DNA from: Acanthornis magna
Lineage: Eukaryota > Chordata > Aves > Passeriformes > Acanthizidae
Length of the DNA stretch: 64,000 nt
Assembly: GCA_036785705.1 (NCBI GenBank)
Contig: JAWUZG010000032.1
Coordinates: 11,240,001 to 11,304,000, forward strand
Direction of reading: 5' to 3'
Shown: positions 26,557 to 39,820 of the stretch, piece by piece
Layout: each line of letters begins with the position of its first letter
Position numbering within the stretch: position 1 is the first letter of the stretch
Position numbers and translations under genes: made by a program
Notes under the pieces: generated by a model
The model's database searches: none
What the model was told of the DNA's origin: nothing
What the model saw: only the letters and a program-made list of their open reading frames with translations

Positions 26557-27693
26557 TATGTAGACTACTTGGACTTCAGCTAAACCTTCAACACTGTCTC
26601 CCACAGCATACTCCTGGAGAAGCTGGCAGCCCATGGCTTGGACAGGTGCACTCTACTTGGCTTAAGAAATGGCCGGATGGCCAGGCCCAGAGAGCGGTGT
26701 TGCATCCAGTTGGCTGATCACTAGTGGTGCCCCCAGGGCTCTGTGTTGAGCCTGTTTACTATTTGTATTGATGATCTGGATGAGGGGATTGAGCCTATCA
26801 TTAGCAAATTTACAGATGACACCAAGTTGGGGGAGTGTTGATCTGCTGGAGGGTAGGAGGGTTCTGCAGAAGGACCTGGACAGGCTGGAGAGAGACAGGC
26901 CGAGTCCAGCATTATGAGGTTTAACAAAACCAGTTGCTGGGTCCTTCAATTTGGCCACAAAATCCCCTGCAGCACTACAAGTTGGGGTCAGAGTTGCTGG
27001 AAAGTGACCAGGCAGAAAAGGACCTGGGGGTGCTGGTTGACAGCAGCTGAACATGAGCCAGCTGTGCCCAGGTGGCCAAGAAGGCCAATGGCATCCTGGC
27101 CTGTACCAGCAATAGTGTGGCCAGCAGGACCAGGGCAGTGATTGTCCCTGTGTGCTCAGCACTGGTGAAGCTGCACCTCAAATCCTGTGTCCAATTCTGG
27201 ACCTCTCAGTGCAGGAAGGACATTGAGGTGCTGGAGCAAGTCCAGAGAAGGGCAACAAGCCTGGTGAAGGGACTGGAGCACAAGTGCTATAAGGAGTAGC
27301 TGAGGCACCTGGGGGTGTTTAGCCTGGAAAAACGAGGCTTGGGGGTGACCTTTTTGCTCCCTACAACTGCCTGAAAGGAGGCTGTAGCGAGAGAGGGTTG
27401 GTCGCTTCTCCCAGGCAATCAGCAATAGGACAAGAAGACACAGTCTTAAACTGTGCCAGGGGAGGCTTAGGTTGGACATTAGGAAGAAATTCTTCACAGA
27501 AAGGGTGATTGGGCATTGGAATGGGCTGCCCAAGGGGGCAGTAGAGTCACTGTCCCTGGAGGTGTTTAAGGAAAGACTGGATGTGTCACTCAGTGCCACA
27601 GTCTAGTTGAAAAGGTGGGTTTCAATCACAGCTTGGACTTGATGGTCTCAAAGGTAATTTCCAACCTAGTTGATTCTGTGACTCTGTGATTCA
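26557..27693 (+). mobile_element. CR1 LINE, 5'-truncated within the reverse transcriptase
   Basis: The copy starts at RT motif A: the translation near 26563 reads Tyr-Leu-Asp-Phe-Ser, a stop, then Thr-Phe-Asn-Thr-Val-Ser-His, matching the CR1 Tyr-Leu-Asp-Phe-Ser-Lys-Ala-Phe-Asp-Thr-Val-Ser-His block with the Lys codon turned into TAA. It continues through Ile-Asp-Asp-Leu-Asp-Glu-Gly (near 26768), the catalytic block as Phe-Thr-Asp-Asp-Thr-Lys (near 26811), the C-terminal part (a run about Val-Gln-Arg-Arg-Ala near 27240) and the 3' UTR. It ends with ATTCTGTGACTCTGTGATTC at 27673-27692, the diagnostic tail. Stops and frameshifts make it dead. Its mirror-orientation relative lies at 18.7-19.8 kb. 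Confidence 0.95.
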
Positions 27694-30600
27694 TCAAAAT
27701 GTTAGCATTGGAAAATGGAACTGAATTCTTAAACCTTGACTACGAAAGACAATAGTCAGACACAGATTTCTGCCCAACACTGCAAGATTAGGGGAGGGGG
27801 CCAATACTTGCAACAGCTGTTGAGGCTTTGATTAAATTAATGAAGAACAAATATGTCTGAAACAATAATGAGTGATGCCAGAGGAACTAGGATGTTGCTA
27901 GCAGAGGTAGGTAAAGCTAGATAAACAAGCACATCAAGAAATGTACCTGGAGTCCTGAACCACTGACCTCATTTCCAAAAAATGGCCGTACATCTGTTTG
28001 TGTCTCTGATGGAACTGGTGACCGCAGACAAGACAGGTTTCAGAGGCAGTATCTAGTTTAAATTCTAGGCCTATTTTTTATTCATGCTATCATGCCCTTC
28101 TGAATCCTTTTCTAGATCAGGTCCTTGTCATGAACATGTCATGATCCTCTCTGAGCCATCCATTTTCATTTCCTTAGCATAGAAACTGAGATTTGGGGGA
28201 GGGAGGGAGAAGGGCCTCCCATAAACCAGCACCTTAGATGATCACAGAAGTAGGATGTAGTTAGGGCACACACCTGAGCTCAGGATTCTCAGATGGGAAG
28301 CATTATTGGGAGTATTTTAAATGCAGGCATCTTACGTTACAACCGAAAGGACAGAGCCTGAGACTACCCTGAGTCATCTGCCCTGTTTGAGAAAAAGGTC
28401 CACTGCAAATACCCATAATATTGGACGGATTTAAACCTAGCAACAGCAATAGTTTTTTCAAGCAGAATTGACTTTTTTCCTAGAATCCATTGTTAGATTT
28501 AAAGGGAAATTCATAATGAAACTGAGTGCTCTTAACATAGGACACACCTGCAACTTCAGACTAAAACGTAATTATTTGAAGTCCTCAGAAAAAGCCTCTA
28601 TTAATGCATGTCATCCCAAGGAAGAGAGAGTAAAATTCTGTTAGCATGAACCTCCACTCACATGTAACTTAGAAGATTGCCTTGCTTAGTATGTTTGGCT
28701 TTACTGCTTGTTTCAACAAATTAATGAAAGGACTGACTTCATTACTGTGGTTCTTTTCATTTGGCCACCTTGGATGTGCAGCAATTCTGATGCAAACTGC
28801 TTAGGAAAGGCTACCAGCCTGTTAAACCTGGCCATGCAATCCCATGGGTCACACTGCAAATAAAATAATCACTGAGGCTGTGCTGTGTTAAGCCTGCCTA
28901 CTACTGTCAAGTCAGGAAGCAAAACCAACACCAAATTCACAGATTTTCTTCTTGCTGCTGGGACCTTTCAGGACTGAAAAACTCTTATTAGACTGTTTTT
29001 GCAATAAGAAGTTAGGAACTGATCTAACAAAATGTTTCAGGATAGTTTTTATTTCTGATACCTGGTTGTTGGCCCTTAGAAGTGATACTCACATGTAAAA
29101 AGGCAAGCATGTGCTGAAGAGTGTTGTTCAGAACACTCTACCCATGCTGTCCATGATGAATTTTAAGTTGGCTTTGGGACTACTTCTCTCTGCAGAAGAG
29201 GATCCAGGAACCAGGAGCCAGCATGTCCTCTCCCTGGAGAGGAGAAGCCCTGAATCCTCCATTTCACTGCTTTTATTGGACTCATTAGTGTAATTGAGCT
29301 GAGACTCTATAACGTAGCTTCTCTTTTCCAAGATGCAGACTGGGCTGGTCCTTAGTTGCTGTATACTGCTCTGCTACATCCACATAAGCTGTGACCTAGA
29401 CTATAGAGAGCATCCTCTTACCAAATCTAAACTACATGTGTTTAATTGGAATATTCCAGACAAAGCCCCAGAAAACTATCTTTTCAAACCTTTGCATATC
29501 ATCTAGACAATTAATGTCTGGTTGTTGGGGTTTTGGTTTTGTGGTTTTGGTTTTTTTTCATGTATTCAAAGCTATGGTCTAAAACACTTCAGTTAAACTA
29601 GATTTTGAATATGTCTGTGGTGTGAGGCCTTGGTACCTTCAGTTCTGTATTGCACTCATCTTTTTAAAGTTGGGCTCTCACTAGTCTTTGCTAAAGTAAT
29701 TATCTCTTCCGTTCCTACAGGTTGAAACTAAGCTTTGATGACTCCAACTGGACAGAATTTTCCTTTCAAAACTCCTTCTGACTTTAGAAATATCACTGGG
29801 CTTGGGCATCTGGGGCATACAACTGTGTACAGACTATCAGCAGTTTGGGGCCACATACCCAAGAGCCTGTGTGCTGCTGCTGCCATTGCCAGCCCTCCTC
29901 AGGAGCAGTTGCAGGCTCCCAGTACCTAGTATTTTGATCCTGCCTTCCTCTTGAGGGGACTGTTGCCCACCACTGCCATCTGCCATAGGCATGCCATAGT
30001 TATAGAAGATCAACAAACCTTATTGTCATAAACATTTTATTTATTCTCACTGCTGGGGAAGACCTTTGAGATGACTGAGAGGCAGGAAAAAGGAAATTGC
30101 CTGTTTACAAATCCAGCAGAAAGAGACATCATACCAAGTGTCTTGTCTTGCAATGGTAGGTACTGGCAAAGCACCCATTGTTAAAGAATATTTGATGCAG
30201 AATGTCACTTCATCTTCATGTGAATCCAAAGCCATGAAGTATTTAGACAGCATTTGGGCTTTATGGAATGGCATTTTAGTAAAATTGTTAATGTATTACA
30301 GAAGTGTCTTGGTCAGCTCTGTAGGAGAGTTGATGTATTATAATCTGCCAGTGTAAAAGGAATAGCTTTAAATATATTTGCAAACATGTTTTAATTATGT
30401 GTCATGTCTTCCATCTTTTCCTTTTCAGTTTTTCTTATGCCTGTTTGTGTTGGCAATCCAATTGTGTAAATCCCATTACATGGACTAAATTACTCCAACA
30501 TTCTGAGGTTCAAACTGTTGATATGTCCAAAGAGAAATATTCTGGCAGAGAAGAGCAAAATGTCTCCTCTTTTCCATGGCAGAAACACACAGCACCTGCA

Positions 30601-33600
30601 TTACCCAAGATCTTTTTCCTTCATGCTGGTAATTCTTCCATGTAAGAGTTGCAAGTGTTATCTCAGTACGTATCAGAGCAGGCAGCAGCCTTTCAGGCAC
30701 GTGCCTTTCAGACCATTTCTCTGTCAGAGCATGTTCCAGCCTCTCCACAGACGCAGCACCTTCCATGACAAATGGGCTGGGAGCAGACTGAGTTCTTACG
30801 TCAGTCTGGCTCTTGCACATCCACACAGAAAATGGTCCAAGTCTGCAGTGTCTGCCAGGCCTATTTACACATGAAAGTGTACTGCTCATCTATCAGCTTC
30901 ATCATACAATTGTGGATCCCTTGGGGTATGCCAGAACAAAATCCCTGCTGGAGTGAGACTGGGATACTCTCAGTGCCCATGGCAACACCCTCAGGTCAGA
31001 AACTCTGTAAGAGCTTGTTGTCTGTCCTTTTTCTTTTAGCCTTTACTTACACATATGTTGGCTTCCCCTGCTTCCCTTTTTCATCTCCCTGCTATTTCTC
31101 ACAGAATTATGACAAGGAGCAGGAGAAGGCGTGACTCCTAGGAGCAGAGGACAACCAGCAGTCTGGAGCAGAAGCAGGAATGAGGAAATGGAGCCCTGGA
31201 GATGACAGCAAGAGCTGTCTAATGCAGTAAGATGTTTTGGGCATAACAGTGCCCTGTTCGGTTGTTAAACAGTACACAGAATTTATATCCAGTCTTCGCC
31301 TTTACTTTTGCATGCATAGATTGGATCAGGAAACTTGTCTCAAAAGTGGAATCCCCTAGAAGTTTGAAAGGACTCAGACCTGGGTTTTGGAAAAGCCTAA
31401 ATGGAATATTAAAATCCAGCTTTGATTTCCTGAATGCCCATACTTGGGAAAGTACTTGGATCTAGCAATATTTTTTCAGCTCAAATAAAATATATCATAA
31501 TTGTGGAAGCTCCAATCTCAGGCACATTTGGGAATGGATTTCTCAATATAAACAAAGAACCCTGTTCCATTTCAATATTGAAGATGGAACAAGAGTATTT
31601 ATTATATTATCTTCTCTACTACACATTGTATTCATGAATTTTTGAAAGCAATGGGAACATGAGAAAGTCCTCCAGGAAGGAATTTTTTGGATCATGGCTA
31701 AATGATGTGAGAAGATTTTAGGGATGCCAAGAGGCCCTTCTTTTTTGTTCATATGAATGCTCAGTGGTAGACACATCCTCTGCCAAACTAAATGACCTTT
31801 CAGTAAACTAAGAAAACAACATTAGCAAGGGAACAAAAGTCTTGCAGACACCTGAAATCTATGAAGACACACACAGAAAAGTCTATATTTTTAAAAAACA
31901 TACTCTTTGGCTGAGAAATATCCAAAAGGATCTCTGTGTGTAAAACATCTGAATAAGTTGAGCAGAAATGACTGTGAATTCTTTATCTATGAAAATGTTT
32001 TTTCTGAACACTAAAATGTGAGAGGGTTTTGTAGAAGTTCCTTTCTGCTTGAAAAAGGCACCACAAAGTGGAACCTTCTAAAGAAGGTACCCAGCATCTC
32101 TATTAAAAAATAAATTGTCATTTAATAGAAGCCTGTTATGGAGCATGTAGTGGATATGAATGAAAAGTACAACAGGGTCTAAGGAATAAGACGATAATGT
32201 ATCTTTGGCATTTATAAATATGCAATCCATGATTGAAAACATTTATATATTTTCATTTGTGACAAGCACTATAGGAGAAAGCATATATATATAAATGATT
32301 AATGGAGGCAGGGAAAACCAGAGAAATAGTATAAAGCAAGAGCCACAACCTTGTAAAAAAAAAAAGTGGAAGAAAATATCTAGTTTAATCTGATGTTCCC
32401 ATCAGTCACATTGACCTCTTCACAAACTTCTAAATTACATCAGCCTTTTAAAATTGATTGCTTCACTTTCTAGGTAAGTCACTGATATGTGAGTTCACAG
32501 AACACAATGCCTTTATAATAGCCATTAATTTTCATGGAAAAGAATACTCTATGTGCTCTGGAATGCACTGGATTCATTCTTCTCTAAAAAAATCATCTTT
32601 TTTTCTAGTAATTGCCATCTGTTTCTAATTTCTGACATTCAGTATTGGTGGCAAAGGCTTTCGAGCTTCTGTACACAATATGAGCTAAGATAGTTAATAT
32701 ATATTTTATATAGTAAGGCCATTTTTCTAAAAGCAATAAATAAAATTTAACTTGTAAAGTAGATTGTAATGTACTTCTGCTGATGCCAGTTGAAACAAAA
32801 GTGGGAACTGGAGACCATTTACAGGTCTTGCTGTGAGTAGCCTGTACAATCTGCTTGCATGTATATCCAGATTACAAAAAGTCCTTACAGAGTCAACCTC
32901 CTTTGTTGTAAGAACAAAAGAAAAAAAATGCCTGTATCAACACATTTTTCAAACACAGGCAATTTTTAAAAGTAAATAGCATCCTTGATTAAAGAAGTCA
33001 AGTCATATTTTGCTCCTGCAAGAAAAGATTGGACACTTACTGAGAAAACACCAAGATTTTGCACTTTGGTATTTGAATCTACTTAGGCACTTTTGGAATC
33101 TCTACTCTAACATAAATCAGATTGTTAAAGAATCACACTGTAGTAGTTTTGGGGTAGAGGCTTCTTTCTTTCCAGATAATTTAGAAGGATGAAATAGCTG
33201 GACCAGCAGGTGGTTTCTATCCCAGGGTTCCTTGTCCCACTTTAAGGTTTACTTGGCTTATTTGTTTTAACCCCAAATGGTAAAGAAATAATGTGGCCTT
33301 ATAACCCGCATGCCATCAACTTCAAGGTAAGGACATCTCTACTAACTGACATATTGAGTGAAGCTTTGAGGAAAACAACTGCCCTCCCAAAGAGCTGCTT
33401 GCATGTCTGCAGATTCTATAAGAGACTCTTACAGCCAAAGAAAACATTTCAAGCACATGAACACTGTTGTTATGGTGGAGTAGGTGAAAGGATTTCCCCC
33501 TTGAAGACAGATGGCCAAAACTTCCAAAAAACCCAGCCAGTTCCTCTATCAAATGAACCAAGAACCTGTGTCCCTCTGGCATGTCAGGTAAATTTGGGGC

Positions 33601-34580
33601 CTGATTCAAAATGTGCTGAAATAAATGGAAGGAATACAATGGTGAATTTCCCAGTTGGCTCAGTTGAGCCTGTTTAATACAGGTTTCTCACAACATCTAC
33701 AATCGGTCCTTCTCACACGCACATGAAAAGAAAAAAAAATGAAAAGGGAAAAAAGAAAGGACAGGACTATGTCATAGATTCAGTTGAAAAGATTTTACTT
33801 GTTCTTACAGGTATATTCATTTTACACAGGCCTAGAATGCCACAGCTGCCGCATTTTGATGTGCTGATGGACCTGAATGCACCTCTGCCTCCCATGAAGA
33901 AAAGAGTTCCAGGGCTTTCTGCAGCATGTGCTCTGGCAGCACTTCCCAGTGTTAAGGAGCACTAAAATATTGCCCTTTGGATGAGGGCAACAATGAAACA
34001 ATGAGTAGGATGGATAATATGCATGGGTTGGGAGATAATAGGTGTTTGCCAGCGCACATATTTCACTTATTTGTCCCAGCTTGACAATGAGAATATTTTC
34101 TTAACCTGATGCCAATATATCAGTTTATCTTGGGTTTCCTTTGAATTGGAATCTGTATAATACATCTTTGGAGAAATACAATTGTAGATAAGAGAGTTGT
34201 TTGTTTTGTCCTTTTAATTAGTGACTATGAATATATCAAGAGATTAAATAATGTGGAAAGGAAGGGATATTTAACTTAAAGAACAATGTTGGCACAAGAA
34301 CTATTATGCATAATCCAGCCAGGAATTTGGTCTGGAAACCATAACAATTCAAATAATCAAAGCAATCCTGTTCCGTAATTACTTTCCTGGGGCTATAGCA
34401 GGGACTAGAAATCTAACCAATTTTAAGATACATTTATGAACAGGATTAGATGAAGTGGTTTAAGTAGCAGGGGACTTGAATCAATGATGCAAGAAGTACT
34501 TTCCAGTGCTGGATCATATGATCGTAAATTAAACTACTGTTGCTCTATCTTTCCTTCAAGTAGCAGCATGGAGCAAGGAA
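27694..34580. other. Unique DNA, no supported gene
   Basis: No family could be assigned. A few open frames overlap each other around 30397-31134 (up to 134 codons, both strands), and one of 128 codons lies at 33291-33677 on plus. None shows a domain, signal peptide or splice context I can defend. Otherwise the stretch is AT-rich with many stops. Confidence 0.5.
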
Positions 34581-34599
34581 TTTTCATGTCTCTATAGCC

Positions 34600-35235
34600 A
34601 CTTCTCTGTTATCCAATATGTTATGAGATTGAGTTATCCGGGATAATGGTAGTGGAACATGCTGGCCAGACCGGATTAAGGCTGAATCTGGCAAAAACTT
34701 CTGTGTTGAATATCCTGTATCCATATTCCAAGCAAATAAATTCTGACAGACCAGAGCTGAGCTCTGGAGTTCCTGGCTGCCGGTGTTGGGCTCCTGAATA
34801 TTCCAGGCTGCATGGAAACTTGATGTGGGCAAAACACTTAATGGTGTGAAACCACCACCCTATTTGATGCACTGTCACATTTGAAATCATTGGGAAGCTT
34901 GGTGCTTCCCTCCTTCCTTGGAGACCAAGGCAGCTCTGCAGAGCTGCCCTTCGTAGCTTTGGCTTAATGCCCCTCCTTCCAGATCCTGATAACTCAATAA
35001 ACAACAACCCAGTTGTGCCTGTCTTTCCCTCTTCGAGCTCTGAATGTTTTGGCCTGAAACAGGGCTGGAACTGACCTGCTGTGTGCAGCTACCTGACTGT
35101 AATAAACCCTCTCAAAACAGTCTGTTGCAAAAAGGGATCACAGGCCTCAGTGCTGTCCTTCAAGGACTAGAAAACCCATGTGTCTTTTGCAGACTCTCCT
35201 TGTGTCCAGTGAATCCTGTTGGGATTAGATAATTT
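34600..35235. other. Unassigned GC-richer island, possibly old transposon
   Basis: This stretch stands out from its AT-rich surroundings. It holds a TTATCC/GGATAA inverted motif near 34635-34647, a 20-bp perfect palindrome at 34929-34948, and an AATAAA-type signal near 34998 followed by a GT/CT-rich run, which together might be parts of an old LTR or DNA transposon. I cannot name a family, and the open frames (up to 128 codons, minus strand, 35007-34621) have no recognisable similarity. Confidence 0.3.
34929..34948. repeat. 20-bp perfect palindrome next to a small hairpin
   Basis: GGCAGCTCTGCAGAGCTGCC is its own reverse complement with no spacer. Just upstream, at 34916-34930, CCTTGG and CCAAGG flank AGA as a second small inverted repeat that shares the two G residues at 34929-34930. 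Confidence 0.85.
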
Positions 35236-35965
35236 CATGGTCTACAGATAATGATGTGATTCCCACAATTGTGATTTATTGATGATGCAGGATGCATACA
35301 TATGATGCACCATACTGTACACAGTATTTTAAAGCTGATTTAAAGACATTCACCTCCTTGGGAACATCTAAAATTTGGCCCTGATCAGTGACAGAGTCTT
35401 TCTTTGACTGCTTCAAGTTGGTTTTTTTTATTTTTATCTTTTCCATTTAGAACACAGATGGATGGGTAAAAATATGGAAGAAGTATCACCAACATGCATG
35501 AACATCCAATATTTTTCTTCATTCTCTTTCCTGGGGAAATGAAAATGAGAGTTCTTTTAAAGCTTTTGTTTTGCCCTGATTTTTTATTAGTGATCAATAA
35601 ATCAGTATTTTCTCTGTTTTTCAGCAACAACTGAACTATTTTGTCTGATATTTTATAAACCTATTCAGCCAAAGGAAGACACCTGGCACAGAAAATTTCA
35701 CATATGTGGTTTACATTTGCAAAATTATAGATCTTTACCTATTAGAACAGGGAATGTACCAGAAAATCTTACAGTCCTCCCATACCCATTTTTCCCTAGC
35801 TGCTCCCTCAGTTTTTTTCCAGTTATTATTGATCAAAACTTCAAGAAAATGTCCTCTCAGGAAACCATTTTACTGTTTTTAAAGGTCTTCTCTATAAAAC
35901 AGTAAGAAAACTTAATTTTAAAAGTATTTCCCTGGAAAGAACATTTCCTTTCCACAGTCAGTTCC
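35236..35965. other. Unique AT-rich DNA
   Basis: Nothing recognisable: no repeats, and only short open frames of fewer than 85 codons. Confidence 0.5.
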
Positions 35966-36720
35966 TCCTCATGGATGAAGGTGCCTGGAAGCCTTGAGAG
36001 CCCTGGCCCTAGGACCAGGAGAGAGATACTGGAAGCCCAGGAATTCCCAGCCCTTCCATATGGCAGAATTGCTTGTGAAACCTGAATCCTGGAAATTCAG
36101 AGTTCCTGAACATGATTTGACAGAAGAAATACTTTTACTGGCAGAAATCCTGGCTGGCCCTACTTTTACTGGCAATTCAAAGCACTGGTCTGAACTGTCC
36201 AGGACAGCAGGTGACTGGAGATTATCTCTCCTGTCAAGACAAACAAAGCTGGTTATTCATGAGATCCAAACTGAAGAGTAATTCTGTATTTCTTTTCTGG
36301 GGAAACCAGGTGCTTAAAGGTATTTGACTAGAAATACTAGATGAAGGTGGTAGATGGACACAGTCCTTCCTGGAGCTGGGCACCCTTTTCTGAAGACATG
36401 AGTGCTAATTTCAGCAAATAGCCTCTTGATCCTAGGCCACAGACCTAATTTCTCTCTGAGTCTCAAGGAATTCAGCCTCAGAACTCCTGGCTCCCAGAGA
36501 AGTACCTCTCGGCTATACTCAGGAACACAGTCTCCAGTGACTGATATGAGAGGAATGAACAGTTGGGTGAGCAAGGATTGGGGCTGTCCTGTACAATGAA
36601 TGGCTGGAGCTCCCCAGTGCTACTGTCCAGCGTGACTGTCTGGCCACTCCATAAATTTGATGCAGTTGCTTTCAGCTGGGTCAGGTCAGAAAGCCCTGAG
36701 TGTGTCTCCAAAGTTGACTA
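35966..36720. other. Unassigned moderately GC-rich island
   Basis: About 750 bp with higher GC than its flanks and open frames of 95 codons (35994-36281, plus) and 86 codons (36574-36314, minus). A 15-base stretch with the core CTTTTACTGGCA occurs twice, around 36131 and 36162. No domain or transposon family is recognised. It may be an ancient, diverged repeat or a conserved noncoding block; it ends shortly before the CR1 at 36771. Confidence 0.3.
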
Positions 36721-36770
36721 ATACCTGATACAAACTAATAATTGGTGCTATTCTCACAGAGCCGAGCTTT

Positions 36771-37505
36771 AGAGAACCACAAAATCGAAAAGACCTCTGA
36801 GATCAGCAAGTCCCATCTGCAATTTAATAGCACCATGTCAAATACACCACGCCCCTGTCAGATCCAGTCTTTCTTTAAACACATCCAGGGACAATGATTC
36901 CCCACCTCCCTGGGCAGTCCATTCCAATGTCTAATCACCCTATCCTCTGAATATCTAATCACTCTAATCACCCAATGTCTAGTCTTCCTAATGTCCAACT
37001 TAAGCCTCCCCTGCCACAGCTTCAGGCTATGTTGCTACCTGCCTGGGAGAAGAGCTTCCTTTCAGGTAAGTGTGGAGAGTGATAAGGTCACCCCTGAACC
37101 TTCTTTTTTCCAGCATAAACACCACCAATTCCCTCACAGGACTTGTGCTCCAGACCCTTCACCAGCTTTGTTGCCCTTCTCTGCACTTGCTCCAACACCT
37201 CAATGTCCTCCCTGAAGTGAGGGGCCCAGAACTGGACACAGGATTTGAGGTGTGGCCTTACCAGTTGCAAGTACAGAGGGATGATCACTGCCCTGGTCCT
37301 GCTGGCCACACTATTGCTGACCCAGGCCAGGATGTCACTGGCCTTCTTGGCCACCCAGGCACTGCTGGTTCATGTACAGCTGCTGTCAACCAGTACCCCC
37401 AGGTCCTTCTGACCAGGCAGTTTTGCAGCCACTCTGCCCCCAGCTTCTGATAGGAGTTCTTGTGACAAAAATGCAGGACATAACACTCAGTGTTGCTGAA
37501 CCTTT
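36771..37505 (-). mobile_element. CR1 LINE, 3' portion, minus strand
   Basis: Read on minus, the copy spans the C-terminal part of the CR1 reverse-transcriptase ORF and the 3' UTR. The 88-codon frame at 37354-37088 reads Ala-Lys-Lys-Ala-Ser-Asp-Ile-Leu-Ala, then [16 protein letters not shown] and Val-Gln-Arg-Arg-Ala-Thr, all standard CR1 C-terminal blocks. The UTR near 36930-36985 carries a small internal expansion with TCTAATCAC-like units. The terminal octamers are worn away: ACCACAAAATCG stands where AATCATAGAATC is expected. It is dead. Confidence 0.93.
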
Positions 37506-38479
37506 AGCTGAATTGAGTCCCAAAAGCAGACTTCAGTGCTGCAACAGAAAAAGTATTGCAAAAGATACCTGCATTTTTTCATCTGGCTAGGGTTCTCTCT
37601 TGCGTAAACAATAAGCTAGTAAAGCTAAAAATCTCTAAACAAACCTGACAGATTTTTATACATTTCCAAAAAGGAGGAATTTTAACATGTGGGTCTAAGT
37701 GGCTTCATCTTTGGTAATTCTTGAAAAATGATAGGTAGATGGTTAGCAGTTGGTGCCAGGATCAACATTCTTTCTTTTCCTAGAAGTTGAAGATTTAAAG
37801 ATTTTCCCATCAGAAGGATTTATGAAAGGATTTATGGATCCTGAAAAAGTTGGCTTAACCTGTATTATTCCTCTGTCTTTTGGACATTTTATTTTTAACT
37901 AACTGTGGGGCTTTTTTAATATAAAAATAGTGAGCACTTCTCCATGAAGTCCATGAGACCACGATGTAAACCTGCTAGTTATCTTTTCCTTCATTTAACA
38001 CTTTTGCACATTTGGTACAGTACTTATCAGAGGAAAATTTGCTAAATGACACAAACTATATACAGTAGTATAGTACTTTGATCAGTAATGAAACCCAGTT
38101 CCACTAAATCCTACTTGTTAACTAGAAATTATTATTAATAAGAAATTGTTATTCAAACCAGTCTCCTTTCTCTGGCAGCTGTTTCAGCTTTCCCTTACCT
38201 GAACGACAATGACCAGCTCTTGTTCTGTTTTGGTATAAATGATATCCAAATAATGTGTTGATCTATTTATTTGTAAAAGGATTACATCTCCTTATCTTTT
38301 CTGAAACATTTGAAAAAGAGATAAAACCTCTAAAAATCTTACAAATAGTGACAATAGGAAAATGTGAGTCCATGAGGGGAATGGTTTGTTATGCAAAGAT
38401 TAACTGTGGTTAGAAGTTTATCACAATTAATATCAGTAATAGAAAGTGAAGAATTGCAGATAGAATAGGAAAACCACCT
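37506..38479. other. Unique AT-rich DNA
   Basis: No gene or transposon recognised. Confidence 0.5.
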
Positions 38480-39820
38480 AATTTTGATGAATAACCTCCC
38501 AGCTGGGATGTTGTCAAATCAGCTGACCCTGTTGTAATTCATATGATTAAAAAACTGACTGAAATAATTTCCAAGCTACTAACAACTTTTTTTGAGAGTG
38601 CACTGGGGAATAATGAAGTTCAAGTGGCTGGAAAATAGCAAAAATCAAGCCTATCTTCAGAAATCAGAAAAAGAAAGTGTCAGGGGCTTGAGGAGGAACA
38701 ATCTTAACTTGAGTTCCTGGAAAAATGCTGGAACAATAATCAGCTAAACTATTTGTAAGCACTTGGAAGATAACAAGAAGGTAAGTAACAGCCAGCATGA
38801 ATTTGCTGAGAATAAACCTCTCCCAAGTAAATTTGTTTCTTCTTATGGTGGAGTAGTAGGGCTTGTGGACAAAAGAGAATCAAAAGATGTCCAATATCTC
38901 TTGACTTTAGACAGGATTTTGACAGTTTCTCACATAACACTCTCATAAGCAATGCTAAGAAATTTGGTCTTAGCAAACTATAGTAACAGTGCAGGACCAA
39001 AGAATAACATGTGATAAAGAGAAATATTATTCTTTTTGTGGGTAGCACCAAGTTTGGATGACCCTCAATCACACTAAAAGGAGTAGCACAATCCTTACAA
39101 ACTGGACACATAGTCCAAAAACTAGGATGTAAGTGAATAAACATACTCAAGAATACACAAGAGTCTGTGTAAATAATCTGATCAACAGCTTGGGTGACAA
39201 TTCTTCATGAACAGCCCAAAAGATTATAATTCATCACAAACTCTGCATGCAAGAACAATTTTATGTAGCTGGGGAAAGAAGAAAATATCATTCTGAGATG
39301 TATAAACACAAATTTCATCTAGAAGGTATGTCTAATCAATATGGTAAGACCACAGCAGGAGCCAATGCTATGTTTTCAAGGTCTTTATTAAAGGGATGTG
39401 TAGAATATTTGGAAAAAGTACAAAGTGGAAGAATGATCAGTGGTCTAGAAAGAATGATTTACAGAAAAAAATATTCCTAAGGAATTTGGAATGTTTAGAC
39501 TGGAGAAGGAGTGGCTGGAGGGGGTGATAACACTCTTTAAATATGTAAAAGGTAATAAATAGAACAAACTGTTCTGTCTTTGGCAGGCTGAGATTGTAGG
39601 CGCTGCAGCTCAGTCCCAAGTGGCAAAGCACTGTCCATGAGTGGAGTGAGGACTGGAACAGGCTGTCTGAGGACGCTGTGGACTCTCTGACACAGGATAC
39701 TCAGGAGACCAGCATTAGACAATCACCTGCCAAGAAGGCCTTGGATATAATCTGCTTTCTTGTGGAGAAAGATGTGATGACTGTGAGGTTTCTTTCACTC
39801 TCTTTTCCATGGGCTATGAA
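38480..39820 (+). pseudogene. Ancient CR1-type reverse transcriptase fossil
   Basis: This copy is hard to see at DNA level but clear when translated. Around 38640-38760 the frames give Ile-Phe-Arg-Asn-Gln-Lys and then Val-Pro-Gly-Lys-Met-Leu-Glu-Gln, a CR1 RT linker. The 61-codon frame at 38763-38948 has Ser-Asn-Ser-Gln-His-Glu-Phe, Gly-Leu-Val-Asp-Lys, Val-Gln-Tyr-Leu-Leu-Thr-Leu-Asp and Thr-Val-Ser-His-Ile-Thr-Leu, aligned to RT motif A (CR1: Tyr-Leu-Asp-Phe). A later frame at 39247-39480 has Tyr-Leu-Glu-Lys-Val-Gln and Ile-Ser-Gly-Leu-Glu-Arg, the C-terminal block. The stretch to about 39820 follows a decayed CR1 3' UTR. Many stops and frameshifts make it one of the oldest insertions here. 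Confidence 0.8.

Noticed and set aside
26662..27599. Minus-strand frames of 166 and 147 codons
   Set aside because: They are antisense to the plus-strand CR1 at 26557-27693.
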